A stretch of DNA of 29,107 nt from Alistipes sp. (GTDB taxonomy: Bacteria; Bacteroidota; Bacteroidia; Bacteroidales; Rikenellaceae), in assembly GCA_029065825.1 (NCBI GenBank), contig JAIEHQ010000184.1, positions 1-29,107 on the forward strand, written 5' to 3'. Shown here in pieces: positions 17,874-25,590 of this stretch. The notes beneath the pieces were generated by a model that saw only the letters and a program-made list of their open reading frames with translations, was not told where the DNA came from and did not search any database. Each line of letters opens with the position of its first letter. Position 1 is the stretch's first letter. The position numbers and the translations under genes are program-made.

Positions 17874-18863
17874 ATGGAGGCGCAGTCGGTCCGGGAGGCG
17901 ATGAATCGTTGCGCGGGTGCGGGGCGTCCGTTCCTCTTCGGTGTGGATTTCGAGCTGCGCGAAGGGTTCTTCGTCGAGGACCCCTGCGGGCGGCCGACCG
18001 ATATCCGGTTCGTCTGCGGCGGTGTCGGCAATACCTCCGGCATGGAGCGGGAGGGGCGCTCTTCGGCCGCTTCGCGCATCGAGGTCGTCCGGAGTGACCG
18101 GGCCGCCTACCTGCGCCGCTTCGACCGCATCCGCCGGGGGCTGTTGCGCGGCGATACCTTCCTTACCAATCTGACCGAGCGGACACCGGTGCGGTGCGAT
18201 CTTTCGCTCGAAGAGATCTTCCGCCGCACGCAGGCGCGCTACAAGCTGCTGCTGCCCGGCCGGGCGGTCTGCTTCTCGCCCGAGTGTTTCGTGCGGATCG
18301 AAGGGGGGCGCATCCGCTCCTTCCCGATGAAGGGGACCATCGACGCTTCGCGTCCCGGGGCCGAGGCCGAGCTGCTGGGCGACTACAAGGAGACGTGCGA
18401 GCACCGGACCATCGTCGATCTGATCCGCAACGACCTGAGCCGTGTGGCCGACCGCGTGCGCGTCGAGCGGTTCCGCTATGTCGAGCCCATCGCCACCTCG
18501 CGGGGCGAGATCCTTCAGACCAGTTCCGAGATCGTCGGCACGCTTCGCGCCGGCTGGCAGGAGGAGCTGGGCGACATCCTCTTCAGCCTGCTGCCTGCCG
18601 GCTCCATTTCGGGAGCGCCCAAGGAGGCGACCCTCCGGCTCATCCGCGAGGCGGAGCAGCGGCCGCGCGGTTTCTACACCGGGGTGTTCGGCTATTTCGA
18701 CGGCCGCGACCTCGACAGCGGGGTGCTCATCCGCTACGTCGAGCAGGATGCCGGCGGACTCTGGTTCCGCAGCGGCGGGGGCATTACGATCCACAGCGAC
18801 CCGCAGGCCGAGTACGACGAGGTGCTGACCAAAATCTACCTTCCTCTGGCCGATGGCGACTGA
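17874..18863 (+). CDS. pabB: Aminodeoxychorismate synthase component I
   Basis: Aminates chorismate to 4-amino-4-deoxychorismate using ammonia from PabA. 329 residues, shorter than the roughly 450 of E. coli PabB because the N-terminal region is reduced, as in other compact PabB proteins. Seen: GDTFLTNLTERTP (93-105), CFSPECFVRI (133-142), PMKGT (151-155), HRTIVDLIRNDLSRVA (177-192), PAGSISGAPK (241-250) and GFYTGVFGY (266-274). The Lys153 in PMKGT separates PabB (P-I/M-K-G-T) from anthranilate synthase TrpE (PIAGT), so the call is specific. The start at 17874 (MEAQSVREAM) is preferred to an upstream ATG that would lie deep in tdk. It overlaps pabC by 11 nt. Confidence 0.92.
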   Translation: MEAQSVREAMNRCAGAGRPFLFGVDFELREGFFVEDPCGRPTDIRFVCGGVGNTSGMEREGRSSAASRIEVVRSDRAAYLRRFDRIRRGLLRGDTFLTNLTERTPVRCDLSLEEIFRRTQARYKLLLPGRAVCFSPECFVRIEGGRIRSFPMKGTIDASRPGAEAELLGDYKETCEHRTIVDLIRNDLSRVADRVRVERFRYVEPIATSRGEILQTSSEIVGTLRAGWQEELGDILFSLLPAGSISGAPKEATLRLIREAEQRPRGFYTGVFGYFDGRDLDSGVLIRYVEQDAGGLWFRSGGGITIHSDPQAEYDEVLTKIYLPLADGD

Positions 18864-19488
18864 TCCTTTTTCTGCGTTCGGCGCCGGGCCGCTCTTCATC
18901 GAGACGATCCGTGTCGATGACCGGTGCATCCTCCGCCCCGAACCCCACCTGCGGCGCATGCGGGAGACCGTACGCGAGGTCTTCGGCACGAAGATCAAGC
19001 TGCCCGAGGCGGAGGAGCTGCTGCCGGCGGAGTGCCCGCCGGGGCTGGTCAAATGCCGCCTGCTCTACGACCGTGCGATCCGGAAGATCGAATGCCTCCC
19101 CTACGAGCCGCGCCGGATCGCTTCGCTGCGCCTGGTCGCGGCACCGGAGGGCTTCGACTACCGCCTCAAGCGGGCCGACCGCCGGGAGCTGGAGGCGCTG
19201 CGGTCGCAACGGGACGACTGCGATGAGGTGCTGATCGTCCGGGACGGAGCCATAACCGATACGAGTTACAGCAACGTCGTCTTCTTCGACGGCCGCCGCT
19301 ACGTCACGCCCGACACCTGCCTGCTCGCCGGCGTGCGCCGGCACGAGCTGCTGCGCAGCGGACGGATCGTGGAGGAGCGCATCACGCCCCGCGATCTGGA
19401 GCGCTTCGAACGGGTCTGGCTCATCAACGCCATGCTGGGGCTGGATGATGGCCTGTCGCTGCCCGTCGGGGCGATATGCCGGGGGTAG
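18853..19488 (+). CDS. pabC: Aminotransferase class IV, probable aminodeoxychorismate lyase
   Basis: Fold-type IV PLP enzyme that would release pyruvate from 4-amino-4-deoxychorismate to give p-aminobenzoate. The 211-residue chain begins MATDPFSAFGAGPLFIETIR and overlaps the pabB end by 11 nt, a strong sign of shared function. Seen: Arg33/Arg36-type arginines in RPEPHLRRM, the PLP lysine in YRLKRADR (K106), and the cofactor-binding TDTSYSNVVF (135-144). At that last motif most lyases have Glu (TESxxSN); here it is Asp136, a conservative change. Branched-chain and D-amino-acid transaminases share this fold, so the assignment rests mainly on the pabB neighbour. A terminator follows at 19516. 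Confidence 0.83.
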   Translation: MATDPFSAFGAGPLFIETIRVDDRCILRPEPHLRRMRETVREVFGTKIKLPEAEELLPAECPPGLVKCRLLYDRAIRKIECLPYEPRRIASLRLVAAPEGFDYRLKRADRRELEALRSQRDDCDEVLIVRDGAITDTSYSNVVFFDGRRYVTPDTCLLAGVRRHELLRSGRIVEERITPRDLERFERVWLINAMLGLDDGLSLPVGAICRG

Positions 19489-19515
19489 CGGCCGGTCGGC
19501 GGGAGCGGAAAACGG

Positions 19516-19549
19516 AAAATCCTCGGGAAGAGATCTTCCCGGGGATTTT
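19516..19549. terminator. Bidirectional intrinsic terminator between pabC and sulA
   Basis: A stem of about 16 bp with one G-U pair: AAAATCCTCGGGAAGA (19516-19531) with TCTTCCCGGGGATTTT (19534-19549). A and T runs at both ends suit both convergent genes. Confidence 0.85.
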
Positions 19550-19597
19550 GTCTGTCTTGCGAGCGGAGAGCCTTGGAGGCCCGCCGCAGACCTCTTT

Positions 19598-20869
19598 TTA
19601 GCGGACCTGGAAGCCCTCGTCGGCGCGCATCGGCACCTCCTTGTCGCGGTAGTAGCCGCTTTCGAGCTTGTCGCGCACCGATTTGAAAGCCTCGATCGTG
19701 ACCTTCACGTCCTCGAGCGTGTGTGCCGCCGTCGGGATCAGGCGCAGGATGATCTCGCCCTTCGGGATGACCGGATAGACCACCACCGAGCAGAAGAGGT
19801 TGTGCTTCTCGCGCAGATCGACCACCAGGTTCGTCGCCTCGGGAATACCGCCCTTCATGTAAACGGGGGTAACGGGCGACTTCGTGACACCGATTTCGAA
19901 GCCGTTCTCGCGCAGGCCTTCCTGCAGGGCGCGGGTAATCTCCCACAGCTTCTCCTGGTATTCGGGGTGCTTGCGGATCAGGTCGAGGCGCTTGAGCGCA
20001 CCGATTACCATCGGCATCGGGAGCGACTTGGCGTAGAGCTGCGAGCGCATGTTGTAGCGCAGCAGGTTGATGAGCCATCTGGGACCGCAGACGAAAGCAC
20101 CGATGCCGGCCATCGACTTGGCGAAAGTGTTGAAAAGCACATCCACGCCGTCCACCACACCGAAGTGTGCGGCCGTACCGCGACCCTGGGGACCCATCGT
20201 GCCGAAGCCGTGTGCGTCATCGACCAGCAGGCGGAAGCTGAACTCCTTCTTCAGTGCGACGATCTCGTCGAGTTTGCCCAGGTCGCCCTTCATGCCGAAG
20301 ACACCTTCGGTAATGACCAGAACGCCGCCGTTCTGCTGCTCGGCCAGCTCGGTGGCGTGCTTGAGCTGCAGGCGCAGCGACTCCATGTCGTTGTGACCGA
20401 ATACGAAGCGCTTGCCCTTGTGCATGCGCAGGCCGTCGATGATGCAGGCGTGCGCCTCGGCATCATAGACCACCACGTCGCGCGGCGTGAGCAGGCAGTC
20501 GATGATCGACACCATGCCCTGGTAGCCGAAGTTGAGCAGGAATGCGTCGGGCTTGCCGACGAACTCGGCCAGCTCGCGCTCGAGCTGTTCGTGGTATTTG
20601 GTCTGGCCGCTCATCATGCGGGCACCCATCGGGGCCGCCATGCCGAACTCGGCCGCTCCCTTCGCGTCGGCTTCGCGCACTTCGGGGTGGTTGGCCAGAC
20701 CCAGGTAGTTGTTCAGGCTCCAGTTGAGCATCTTCTGACCCCGGAAAATCATGTGGGGGCCGATCTCTCCTTCGAGTTTGGGGAATGCGAAGTATCCGTG
20801 TGCGTAACCCATATACATACCGATCGGACCTCCTGCATTTTTTTCGAGGCGTTCAAAAATATCTACCAT
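19598..20869 (-). CDS. sulA: Cysteate acyl-ACP transferase SulA (first step of sulfonolipid synthesis)
   Basis: A PLP-dependent alpha-oxoamine synthase of 423 residues. Seen: LNNYLGLANHP (52-62), the PLP-stacking His140 in YDAEAHACIIDG, VDDAHGFGTMGPQGRG (216-231), and the PLP lysine at 251 in NTFAKSMAG. From memory of published work on Alistipes finegoldii SulA, PLP sits on Lys251 and a Lys281 that is Ala in serine palmitoyltransferase marks the sulfonolipid enzyme. Counting from MVDIFERLEK, this protein has Lys at exactly 251 and 281 (LYAKSLPMP). SulA joins acyl-ACP and cysteate to 3-ketocapnine, losing CO2. The start at 20869 is chosen on this numbering; a longer frame adds 17 residues. Monocistronic. 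2-amino-3-ketobutyrate ligase and serine palmitoyltransferase are the alternatives. Confidence 0.88.
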   Translation of the reverse strand: MVDIFERLEKNAGGPIGMYMGYAHGYFAFPKLEGEIGPHMIFRGQKMLNWSLNNYLGLANHPEVREADAKGAAEFGMAAPMGARMMSGQTKYHEQLERELAEFVGKPDAFLLNFGYQGMVSIIDCLLTPRDVVVYDAEAHACIIDGLRMHKGKRFVFGHNDMESLRLQLKHATELAEQQNGGVLVITEGVFGMKGDLGKLDEIVALKKEFSFRLLVDDAHGFGTMGPQGRGTAAHFGVVDGVDVLFNTFAKSMAGIGAFVCGPRWLINLLRYNMRSQLYAKSLPMPMVIGALKRLDLIRKHPEYQEKLWEITRALQEGLRENGFEIGVTKSPVTPVYMKGGIPEATNLVVDLREKHNLFCSVVVYPVIPKGEIILRLIPTAAHTLEDVKVTIEAFKSVRDKLESGYYRDKEVPMRADEGFQVR

Positions 20870-20917
20870 ATTCGAGTCAGTTATTTGATTTTTAATACAA
20901 GTCGGATTTCTATCATA

Positions 20918-20949
20918 CAAAAATAGAAAAAAATGTCGGAATGTTCGAA
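20918..20949 (-). promoter_or_regulatory. Putative promoter of sulA
   Basis: Minus strand TTCG (one off TTTG), 20 bp, then TATTTTTG (plus 20918-20925), a consensus -7 element. Predicted leader about 46 nt, AT-rich. Confidence 0.55.
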
Positions 20950-21050
20950 TTTCGGCGGGTTTTTCTTCGCCGCGGAGTTTCGGGGACCGGAGCGGCGTGC
21001 GGGACCGTCCCCGCGCGTGAGGTGCGGCATCCTCCGCCGTGCGGTAGCGT

Positions 21051-21081
21051 CTTCGGGGCGTGTGCGGAAAAAGCCCCGAAG
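21051..21081 (-). terminator. Possible terminator hairpin after ribH
   Basis: A 9-bp stem CTTCGGGGC (21051-21059) with GCCCCGAAG (21073-21081), about 50 nt past the ribH stop. There is no T tract after it, so it may be a stability element rather than a true terminator. Nothing else is recognised in the 20950-21133 gap. Confidence 0.35.
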
Positions 21082-21133
21082 AACTGCTCTGAGTCTGCGG
21101 GGCCGGAAAATACTTTTATACGAAAAAAATTGC

Positions 21134-21664
21134 TTAGTTGATGCTCTTGCGGTCGGGCGGAGTGTTGGGCGATGCCGCCTCCATGTCGATCTGCAGTTTG
21201 ACCATCTGGATCGCCGCCGCCGCCGCTTCGTTGCCCTTGTTGCCGTATTTGCCGCCGGCGCGGTCGTAGGCCTGCTGCTGCTCGTTCACGGTCAGGATGC
21301 CGAATGCGATGGGCATGTTCCACTGTATTTGCAGCTGGGTAATGCCCTGCGTCACGCCCTGACAGATGAAGTCGAAATGACGGGTCTCGCCCTGCACGAC
21401 GCAGCCCAGCGCGATCACGGCATCCACGTCGGAATATTCGGCGAAGAATTGAGCGCCGAGCGTCAGTTCGAAGGTGCCGGGAACGTATTTGATCTGAATG
21501 TTCAGGTCGGGGCAGCCCGCGTTGCGGAGCGTCTGCACCGCTCCTTCGAGCAGTGCCTCCGTCACTTCGCGGTTCCATTCCGCCACGACGATGCCGAATT
21601 TCATCTCGGCGGCCGAAGGCAGCGGAGCGTCCAGGTGCGAGAGATTGTGGTGTTTGGTTGCCAT
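21134..21664 (-). CDS. ribH: 6,7-dimethyl-8-ribityllumazine synthase
   Basis: Penultimate step of riboflavin synthesis: condenses 5-amino-6-ribitylaminouracil with 3,4-dihydroxy-2-butanone 4-phosphate; the family builds 60-subunit or pentameric shells in the cytoplasm. Of 176 residues: GIVVAEWNREVTE (24-36) substrate site, VPGTFELTLGA (61-71), catalytic His96 in GETRHFDF, GITQLQIQWNMPIAFGILTV, and the phosphate-binding GGKYGNKGNEAA segment. The last 16 residues (EAASPNTPPDRKSIN) are an unconserved tail. It starts 16 nt after the TPR gene, so the two are co-transcribed; no other rib gene and no FMN riboswitch is seen here. Confidence 0.96.
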   Translation of the reverse strand: MATKHHNLSHLDAPLPSAAEMKFGIVVAEWNREVTEALLEGAVQTLRNAGCPDLNIQIKYVPGTFELTLGAQFFAEYSDVDAVIALGCVVQGETRHFDFICQGVTQGITQLQIQWNMPIAFGILTVNEQQQAYDRAGGKYGNKGNEAAAAAIQMVKLQIDMEAASPNTPPDRKSIN

Positions 21665-21680
21665 GCGTCCGAGGGGCTGC

Positions 21681-22361
21681 TTAGTTCATGAAGCTGCCGA
21701 TCAGCTTCTCGGCGTTGCGCGCCTCGACCGAAGCGGGATACTCGTCCAGAATGCGCTGGGCGAACGCGATGGCCTGCTCCGTGTTGCCGGCGGCCTTTGC
21801 CGCGAGGGCTGCCTTGCGCAGGTACATCGGAGCGGTCAGGTCGTTGTCCGAGCTGGCGACGGCCTTCTCGAAGAAGCGGATGGCGGCAGGGTAGTCGGCA
21901 CGCTCGACGGCCACGTCGCCCTGCAGACCCAGGTTCTGCGCGTTGATGATCTGTGCGGGGATGCCCTTCATCGGCTTGAAGCGAGCCAGGTAGTCGGCTG
22001 CGTTGTCCATCTCGCCCAGACGCAGGTAGCAGATGCCGGCGTAGTGCTTGGCCAGGTTACCCGTCTTGGTGGCACCGTAACGGTCGATGACCTCCAGGAA
22101 GCCGGCTCCGTTGGCATCGCCCTCCAAAGCCAGGCGGTAATCGGGGGTTGCTGCTTCGAAGCGATATTGAGCTTCCGCGATCATCTCGGCGGCCTTCTTG
22201 TTGCGCGGCTGCGAGATCAGCTGACGGTAGCCGAAGATCGCGGCGGCCAGTACGAAGATCGCCAGCAGCGCTACGGAGACCCGTTTGCTGTTTCTCTCGA
22301 AGAACTCCTCGGTCTTGCTCATGGCTGCGCCGAGTGCCTCCTGTTCGTTTTGCTTTGTCAT
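21681..22361 (-). CDS. Membrane-anchored tetratricopeptide repeat protein
   Basis: A 226-residue protein with a cytoplasmic N-terminus (MTKQNEQEALGAAMSKTEEF), one transmembrane helix at about 27-46 (VSVALLAIFVLAAAIFGY) and a soluble part built of TPR-like helical pairs (for example HYAGICYLRLGEMDNAADYL and AAIRFFEKAVASSDNDLTAP). The layout resembles YfgM-type proteins that help envelope protein traffic, but the function is not established here. The start at 22361 is preferred because the longer frame runs through the promoter at 22399-22430. It is first in an operon with ribH. Confidence 0.8.
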   Translation of the reverse strand: MTKQNEQEALGAAMSKTEEFFERNSKRVSVALLAIFVLAAAIFGYRQLISQPRNKKAAEMIAEAQYRFEAATPDYRLALEGDANGAGFLEVIDRYGATKTGNLAKHYAGICYLRLGEMDNAADYLARFKPMKGIPAQIINAQNLGLQGDVAVERADYPAAIRFFEKAVASSDNDLTAPMYLRKAALAAKAAGNTEQAIAFAQRILDEYPASVEARNAEKLIGSFMN

Positions 22362-22398
22362 AGGAATATGCGTTTTAGTTAAAATTCCGAATAATGTG

Positions 22399-22430
22399 CA
22401 AAAATATATTATTTCTTCGAATAATGCCAA
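22399..22430 (-). promoter_or_regulatory. Bacteroidetes-type promoter of the TPR-ribH operon
   Basis: Minus strand TTG, 21 bp, then TATTTTTG (plus 22399-22406). Predicted leader about 35 nt, strongly AT-rich compared with its surroundings. Confidence 0.7.
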
Positions 22431-22455
22431 CTTCCGCCGAAGAATTGTGGGAAAA

Positions 22456-22746
22456 CTACCGGATGATGACTGCGTTCACGATCCGGATCCCGGAGCGGCG
22501 GTTGATCTCGGCGCACAGCGCCTCGCGCTGGTAGAATAGCTCGCTGCGGAGGATGCCCGAGCGGATGCGGACGTGCAGGATGCGGTTCGTGAGGCGCAGT
22601 TCCGTCGTTTCGGCCGCGGCCTGCGGACCGACGATCTCGCGCCACGTGTCGGGCAGCCGCCCCTCGGCTACGCGTGCGGCGACGTAGGGGCGGTGGAAAA
22701 ATTCGTCGAGCAGCTGGCCGACGGAGAGGGTCTGACTGCGTTTCAT
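22456..22746 (-). CDS. DUF721 domain protein
   Basis: A 96-residue protein of the DUF721 (DciA-like) family, beginning MKRSQTLSVGQLLDEFFHR and containing DTWREIVGPQAAAETTEL and RIRSGILRSELFYQREALC, the family's typical RNA/DNA-binding-like core. In other bacteria DciA members load the replicative helicase; whether this short Bacteroidetes form does so is unproven. Its ATG overlaps the recF stop in an ATGA (22743-22746), so it is translationally coupled to recF, the usual neighbour of this family and consistent with a replication or repair role. Confidence 0.82.
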   Translation of the reverse strand: MKRSQTLSVGQLLDEFFHRPYVAARVAEGRLPDTWREIVGPQAAAETTELRLTNRILHVRIRSGILRSELFYQREALCAEINRRSGIRIVNAVIIR

Positions 22747-23831
22747 GACCGGACGGTGCCGTCGGCGACGGTAAAGAGGGTGTAGGGATCGCCCCGGCGG
22801 TCGAGGATCGTGCGCAGGCGGGTGGGGTTGCAGTCGGTAATGAAGATCTGGCCGAAGTCTTCGCTGCCGACCAGGCGGATGAGGCGTTCGACGCGACCGG
22901 CGTCGAGCTTGTCGAAGAGGTCGTCGAGCAGCAGGATCGGGCGTTCGCCCTTTTCGCGGGCCAGAAGGGTGTATTGGGCCAACTTGAGGGCGAGCAGGAA
23001 CGACTTCTGCTGCCCTTGCGAGCCGTATTTGCGGAGCGGATAGCCGTCGATCCGCAGCGTCAGGTCGTCGCGGTGGATGCCCGAGCAGGTAAATCCGTTG
23101 ATCCGGTCGCGCTCGCGGTTGCGCAGCAGCAGCTCTTCGAGCGGCGTGTCGTTGAGTTCCGAGCGGTATTCGATCGAGATGGGTTCGCTCCGGTCGGAGA
23201 GTATGGCGTAGTAGCGTGTGACCTCCGGTTCGAGCAGGGCGGCGATTCGGGCGCGCTTGCGGTGGATCGCCCGGCCGTGTTCCGACAGCTGGAGGTCGTA
23301 AACCTCCAGCATCTCCTCCTCGGGCATGGCTTTCAGCAGCCGGTTGCGTTCGGCCAGCACGGCGTTGTAGCGCACGAGCGACTGGAGGTAGCTGCGGTCG
23401 ATCTGCGAGATGAAACCGTTCAGGTAGCGGCGGCGTTCGTCGGCGGCATCGCTGATAAGCGCCGCATCCGAGGGCGAGACGATGACGGCCGGGGCCAGCC
23501 CGATGTGGTCGGCCAGACGCTCGTACTCCTTGCCGTTGCGTTTGAGGGTTTTGCCCCCTTTGCGGGAGAACGAGCAGACGATCTGTTCGCTGCGGTCGCT
23601 GTCGGTGCGGTAGTGGCCTTCGATCAGGAACGAGTCGCCTCCGTGCCGCACGCACTGTCCGTCGGTCATGCCGAGCGACGACTTGCACATCGAAAGGAAA
23701 TGGACCGCGTCGATTACGTTGGTCTTGCCGGCGCCGTTGTCGCCCACGAAGCAGTTGATCCCCGGGCTTAGTTCGAACTCCTCTTCCCGGAGGTTCTTGA
23801 AGTCGATGAGCGATAGTTTGTGAAGATACAT
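22743..23831 (-). CDS. recF: DNA replication and repair protein RecF
   Basis: An SMC-like ATPase that helps load RecA at gaps in single-stranded DNA. 362 residues, normal length. Seen: LSLIDFKNL near the start, Walker A GDNGAGKT (30-37), the ABC signature region KYGSQGQQKSFLLALKLAQ and Walker B PILLLDDLFDKLD. The start at 23831 (MYLHKLSL) fits the family; the open frame extends 19 residues further but would include the -7 element. Its promoter is part of a repeated intergenic element (23858 on). It is coupled to the DUF721 gene by a 4-nt overlap. dnaA and dnaN, frequent neighbours elsewhere, are absent. Confidence 0.96.
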   Translation of the reverse strand: MYLHKLSLIDFKNLREEEFELSPGINCFVGDNGAGKTNVIDAVHFLSMCKSSLGMTDGQCVRHGGDSFLIEGHYRTDSDRSEQIVCSFSRKGGKTLKRNGKEYERLADHIGLAPAVIVSPSDAALISDAADERRRYLNGFISQIDRSYLQSLVRYNAVLAERNRLLKAMPEEEMLEVYDLQLSEHGRAIHRKRARIAALLEPEVTRYYAILSDRSEPISIEYRSELNDTPLEELLLRNRERDRINGFTCSGIHRDDLTLRIDGYPLRKYGSQGQQKSFLLALKLAQYTLLAREKGERPILLLDDLFDKLDAGRVERLIRLVGSEDFGQIFITDCNPTRLRTILDRRGDPYTLFTVADGTVRS

Positions 23832-23857
23832 GGGCGGTGTGCGGCTTTCTCCGCAGG

Positions 23858-23888
23858 CAAAGATACGAAAAGTCGGGCGCAGAAGCAA
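23858..23888 (-). promoter_or_regulatory. Bacteroidetes-type promoter of recF, inside a repeat unit
   Basis: Minus strand TTG, 20 bp, then TATCTTTG (plus 23858-23865). Predicted leader about 24 nt. The same box arrangement and nearly the same spacer occur before the MATE gene at 25560-25590. Confidence 0.75.
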
Positions 23889-24030
23889 GCGTTAGCTTGG
23901 TTATGCCGAGACCGGAGTATCTACGGCGAAGCCAAAGTACGAATAAGCGAGTGCCAAAAACAAGCTCGCCTGCATTTTGCCGAGCGGGAGTATCTGAACC
24001 GAAGCTAAAGATACGAAAATCGAGGACGAT
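23858..24030 (-). repeat. Tandem intergenic repeat, two units of about 75 bp plus a partial third
   Basis: Unit 1 (23858-23932) and unit 2 (23933-24005) align from CAAAG(A)TACGAA through GCCGAG...GGAGTATCT to a closing CGAAGC. A third partial unit starts at 24006 (TAAAGATACGAAAATCG). On the minus strand each unit ends in a -7-like box, perfect only in unit 1. A fourth copy is at 25560-25637. Unit 1 contains the inverted pair CAAGC-GTTA-GCTTG. The remainder of the 344-bp gap (24031-24175) shows only short GC-rich inverted repeats that might end MATE transcripts. Confidence 0.75.
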
Positions 24031-24175
24031 ATATCCGCCCGATTATGGTCGGAGCGGTTACGACGACAGGCCGCGCATGCCTGCCCCGGACTCTGTGCGG
24101 GGCGCTGCCGGAGGGGCGTACGAAGCGCCGGTACCTCCTCTCTTCGGCCGGCGGAGCATCCTAACGTATTGCGGA

Positions 24176-25543
24176 TCAGTGGATCAGCGTCCGCCACCGG
24201 CGCACGTCGCGGCGAATGCGCGCGATCATCAGCACGGCGGCGATGGTCAGGCCGACCGTGAAGCCCAGGATAAGCCCCTGCGGTCCCATGCCGCACCGGA
24301 AGCCGAGCAGGTAGCCCACCGGCAGATTGAAGACTATGTACGACAGAAAGGCGATCGGCATGATGATCTTCACGTCCTGAATGCCGCGCAGCACGCCGAC
24401 CGAGACGTTCTGTATGCCGTCGGCCAGCTGATAGACGGCGATGAGCAGCAGCAGTTTGGATGCCAGGTCGATTACCTCCCCGTTCGAAGTGAAGAATCCG
24501 GGGATGATCTTGTTCATCGACACGAAGATCGCGGCGGCCGCCAGGTTCCAGAGCACCACCAGATGATACGAAGCCTTCGCTGCGAGGGTCAGCTCCCCGA
24601 CGTTGCGCGCGCCGTAGCAGTGGGAGACGCGGATGGTGGTCGCCGCTCCGATCGACGTGACGATCATGAAGGCGCAGTTGCCCATCGTCATGGCGATCTG
24701 GTTGGCGCTGATGGCGGTCTTGCCGAGCCATCCCATCATGATGCTCGTCCCCACGAAAGCCGACGACTCGAGGAACATCTGCGACGAGATCGGGATGCCC
24801 ATCCGCAGCAGCGAGCGGACCGTCGCCCCTGAGTAGTTGCGCAGCGAGAAGCCGTCCAGATAGACGCGATACTTCTCCCGCCAGAAGAAGTAGCCGACCA
24901 CCAGCACCGGCATGCAGCAACGCGAGACGAGCGTGGCAAGGCCCGCACCGGTCGCACCCATCGGCTCGATCCCGAAGCGCCCGAAGATGAAGATCCAGTT
25001 GAGCAGTACGTTGAGCAGGTTGCAGAAGATGACGATCACCATCTCGACCCGCGTGTTGCCCACACCCTCCAGAAACTGCTTGAAGGAGTAGAAGATCATC
25101 ACGGGAATCATGCTGTAGGCGAGCATGCGGTAGTAGGGGATCGACATATCGACCACCTCCGTCGGCTGACCCATATAGTAGAGCAGGGGGATGACGAGCA
25201 GCTGGAGTGCGCAGGTGGCCACGCCCAGCAGCGAGAAGAACATCACGCCGTTCTGCAGGTACTGCGACGACCGCTGCCGGTCGCCCCGGGCGTAGAGTTC
25301 GCCCACCAGGGGCGTGATGCCCATCGTCACGCCGATGGCCGCGATGAAGAGCAGGAAAAAGGCGGTGCCGCCGAACGAGGTGGCGGCCAGCGGCGTAGGA
25401 TCGTCGCCGCCGTAGCGGCCCACCATCATGTTGTCGGCCATCTGCACCAGAATCTGCCCCAGCTGGGTCAGAACCACCGGAAGGGCCAGCTTCAGGTTGG
25501 CCCGGTATTGCTGTCTGTATTGAGAAAAACGATACATGTTCAT
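24176..25543 (-). CDS. MATE family efflux transporter
   Basis: A 455-residue multidrug/toxin extrusion-type exporter of the inner membrane that uses a Na+ or H+ gradient. About twelve hydrophobic segments form two similar halves, for example LALPVVLTQLGQILVQMADN in helix 1 and MGIPISSQMFLESSAFVGT opening the second half. Family landmarks include MVGRYGGDDPTPLAA, MGITPLVGELYARGD and GVGNTRVEMVIVI. The substrate is unknown; the closest general type is the NorM/DinF-like group of Bacteroidetes. Start at 25543 (MNMYRF) or two codons later at 25537. Monocistronic, with a repeat-borne promoter 17 nt upstream. Confidence 0.92.
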   Translation of the reverse strand: MNMYRFSQYRQQYRANLKLALPVVLTQLGQILVQMADNMMVGRYGGDDPTPLAATSFGGTAFFLLFIAAIGVTMGITPLVGELYARGDRQRSSQYLQNGVMFFSLLGVATCALQLLVIPLLYYMGQPTEVVDMSIPYYRMLAYSMIPVMIFYSFKQFLEGVGNTRVEMVIVIFCNLLNVLLNWIFIFGRFGIEPMGATGAGLATLVSRCCMPVLVVGYFFWREKYRVYLDGFSLRNYSGATVRSLLRMGIPISSQMFLESSAFVGTSIMMGWLGKTAISANQIAMTMGNCAFMIVTSIGAATTIRVSHCYGARNVGELTLAAKASYHLVVLWNLAAAAIFVSMNKIIPGFFTSNGEVIDLASKLLLLIAVYQLADGIQNVSVGVLRGIQDVKIIMPIAFLSYIVFNLPVGYLLGFRCGMGPQGLILGFTVGLTIAAVLMIARIRRDVRRWRTLIH

Positions 25544-25559
25544 TTCGTATTCGGGAGCG

Positions 25560-25590
25560 CAAAGGTACGAAAAGTCGGGCGCGGAAGCAA
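25560..25590 (-). promoter_or_regulatory. Bacteroidetes-type promoter of the MATE gene, inside a repeat unit
   Basis: Minus strand TTG, 20 bp, then TACCTTTG (plus 25560-25567). The spacer is nearly identical to that of the recF promoter. Predicted leader about 13 nt. Confidence 0.75.

Noticed and set aside
19598..20869. 2-amino-3-ketobutyrate CoA ligase or serine palmitoyltransferase
   Set aside because: The fold fits, but no threonine dehydrogenase is nearby and the lysine at 281 matches SulA rather than Spt.
21051..21133. FMN riboswitch or other structured element near ribH
   Set aside because: It lies downstream of ribH rather than upstream, and shows only a single 9-bp stem.
23858..24030. 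CRISPR array
   Set aside because: Units are about 75 bp, degenerate and without unique spacers, and no cas genes are present.
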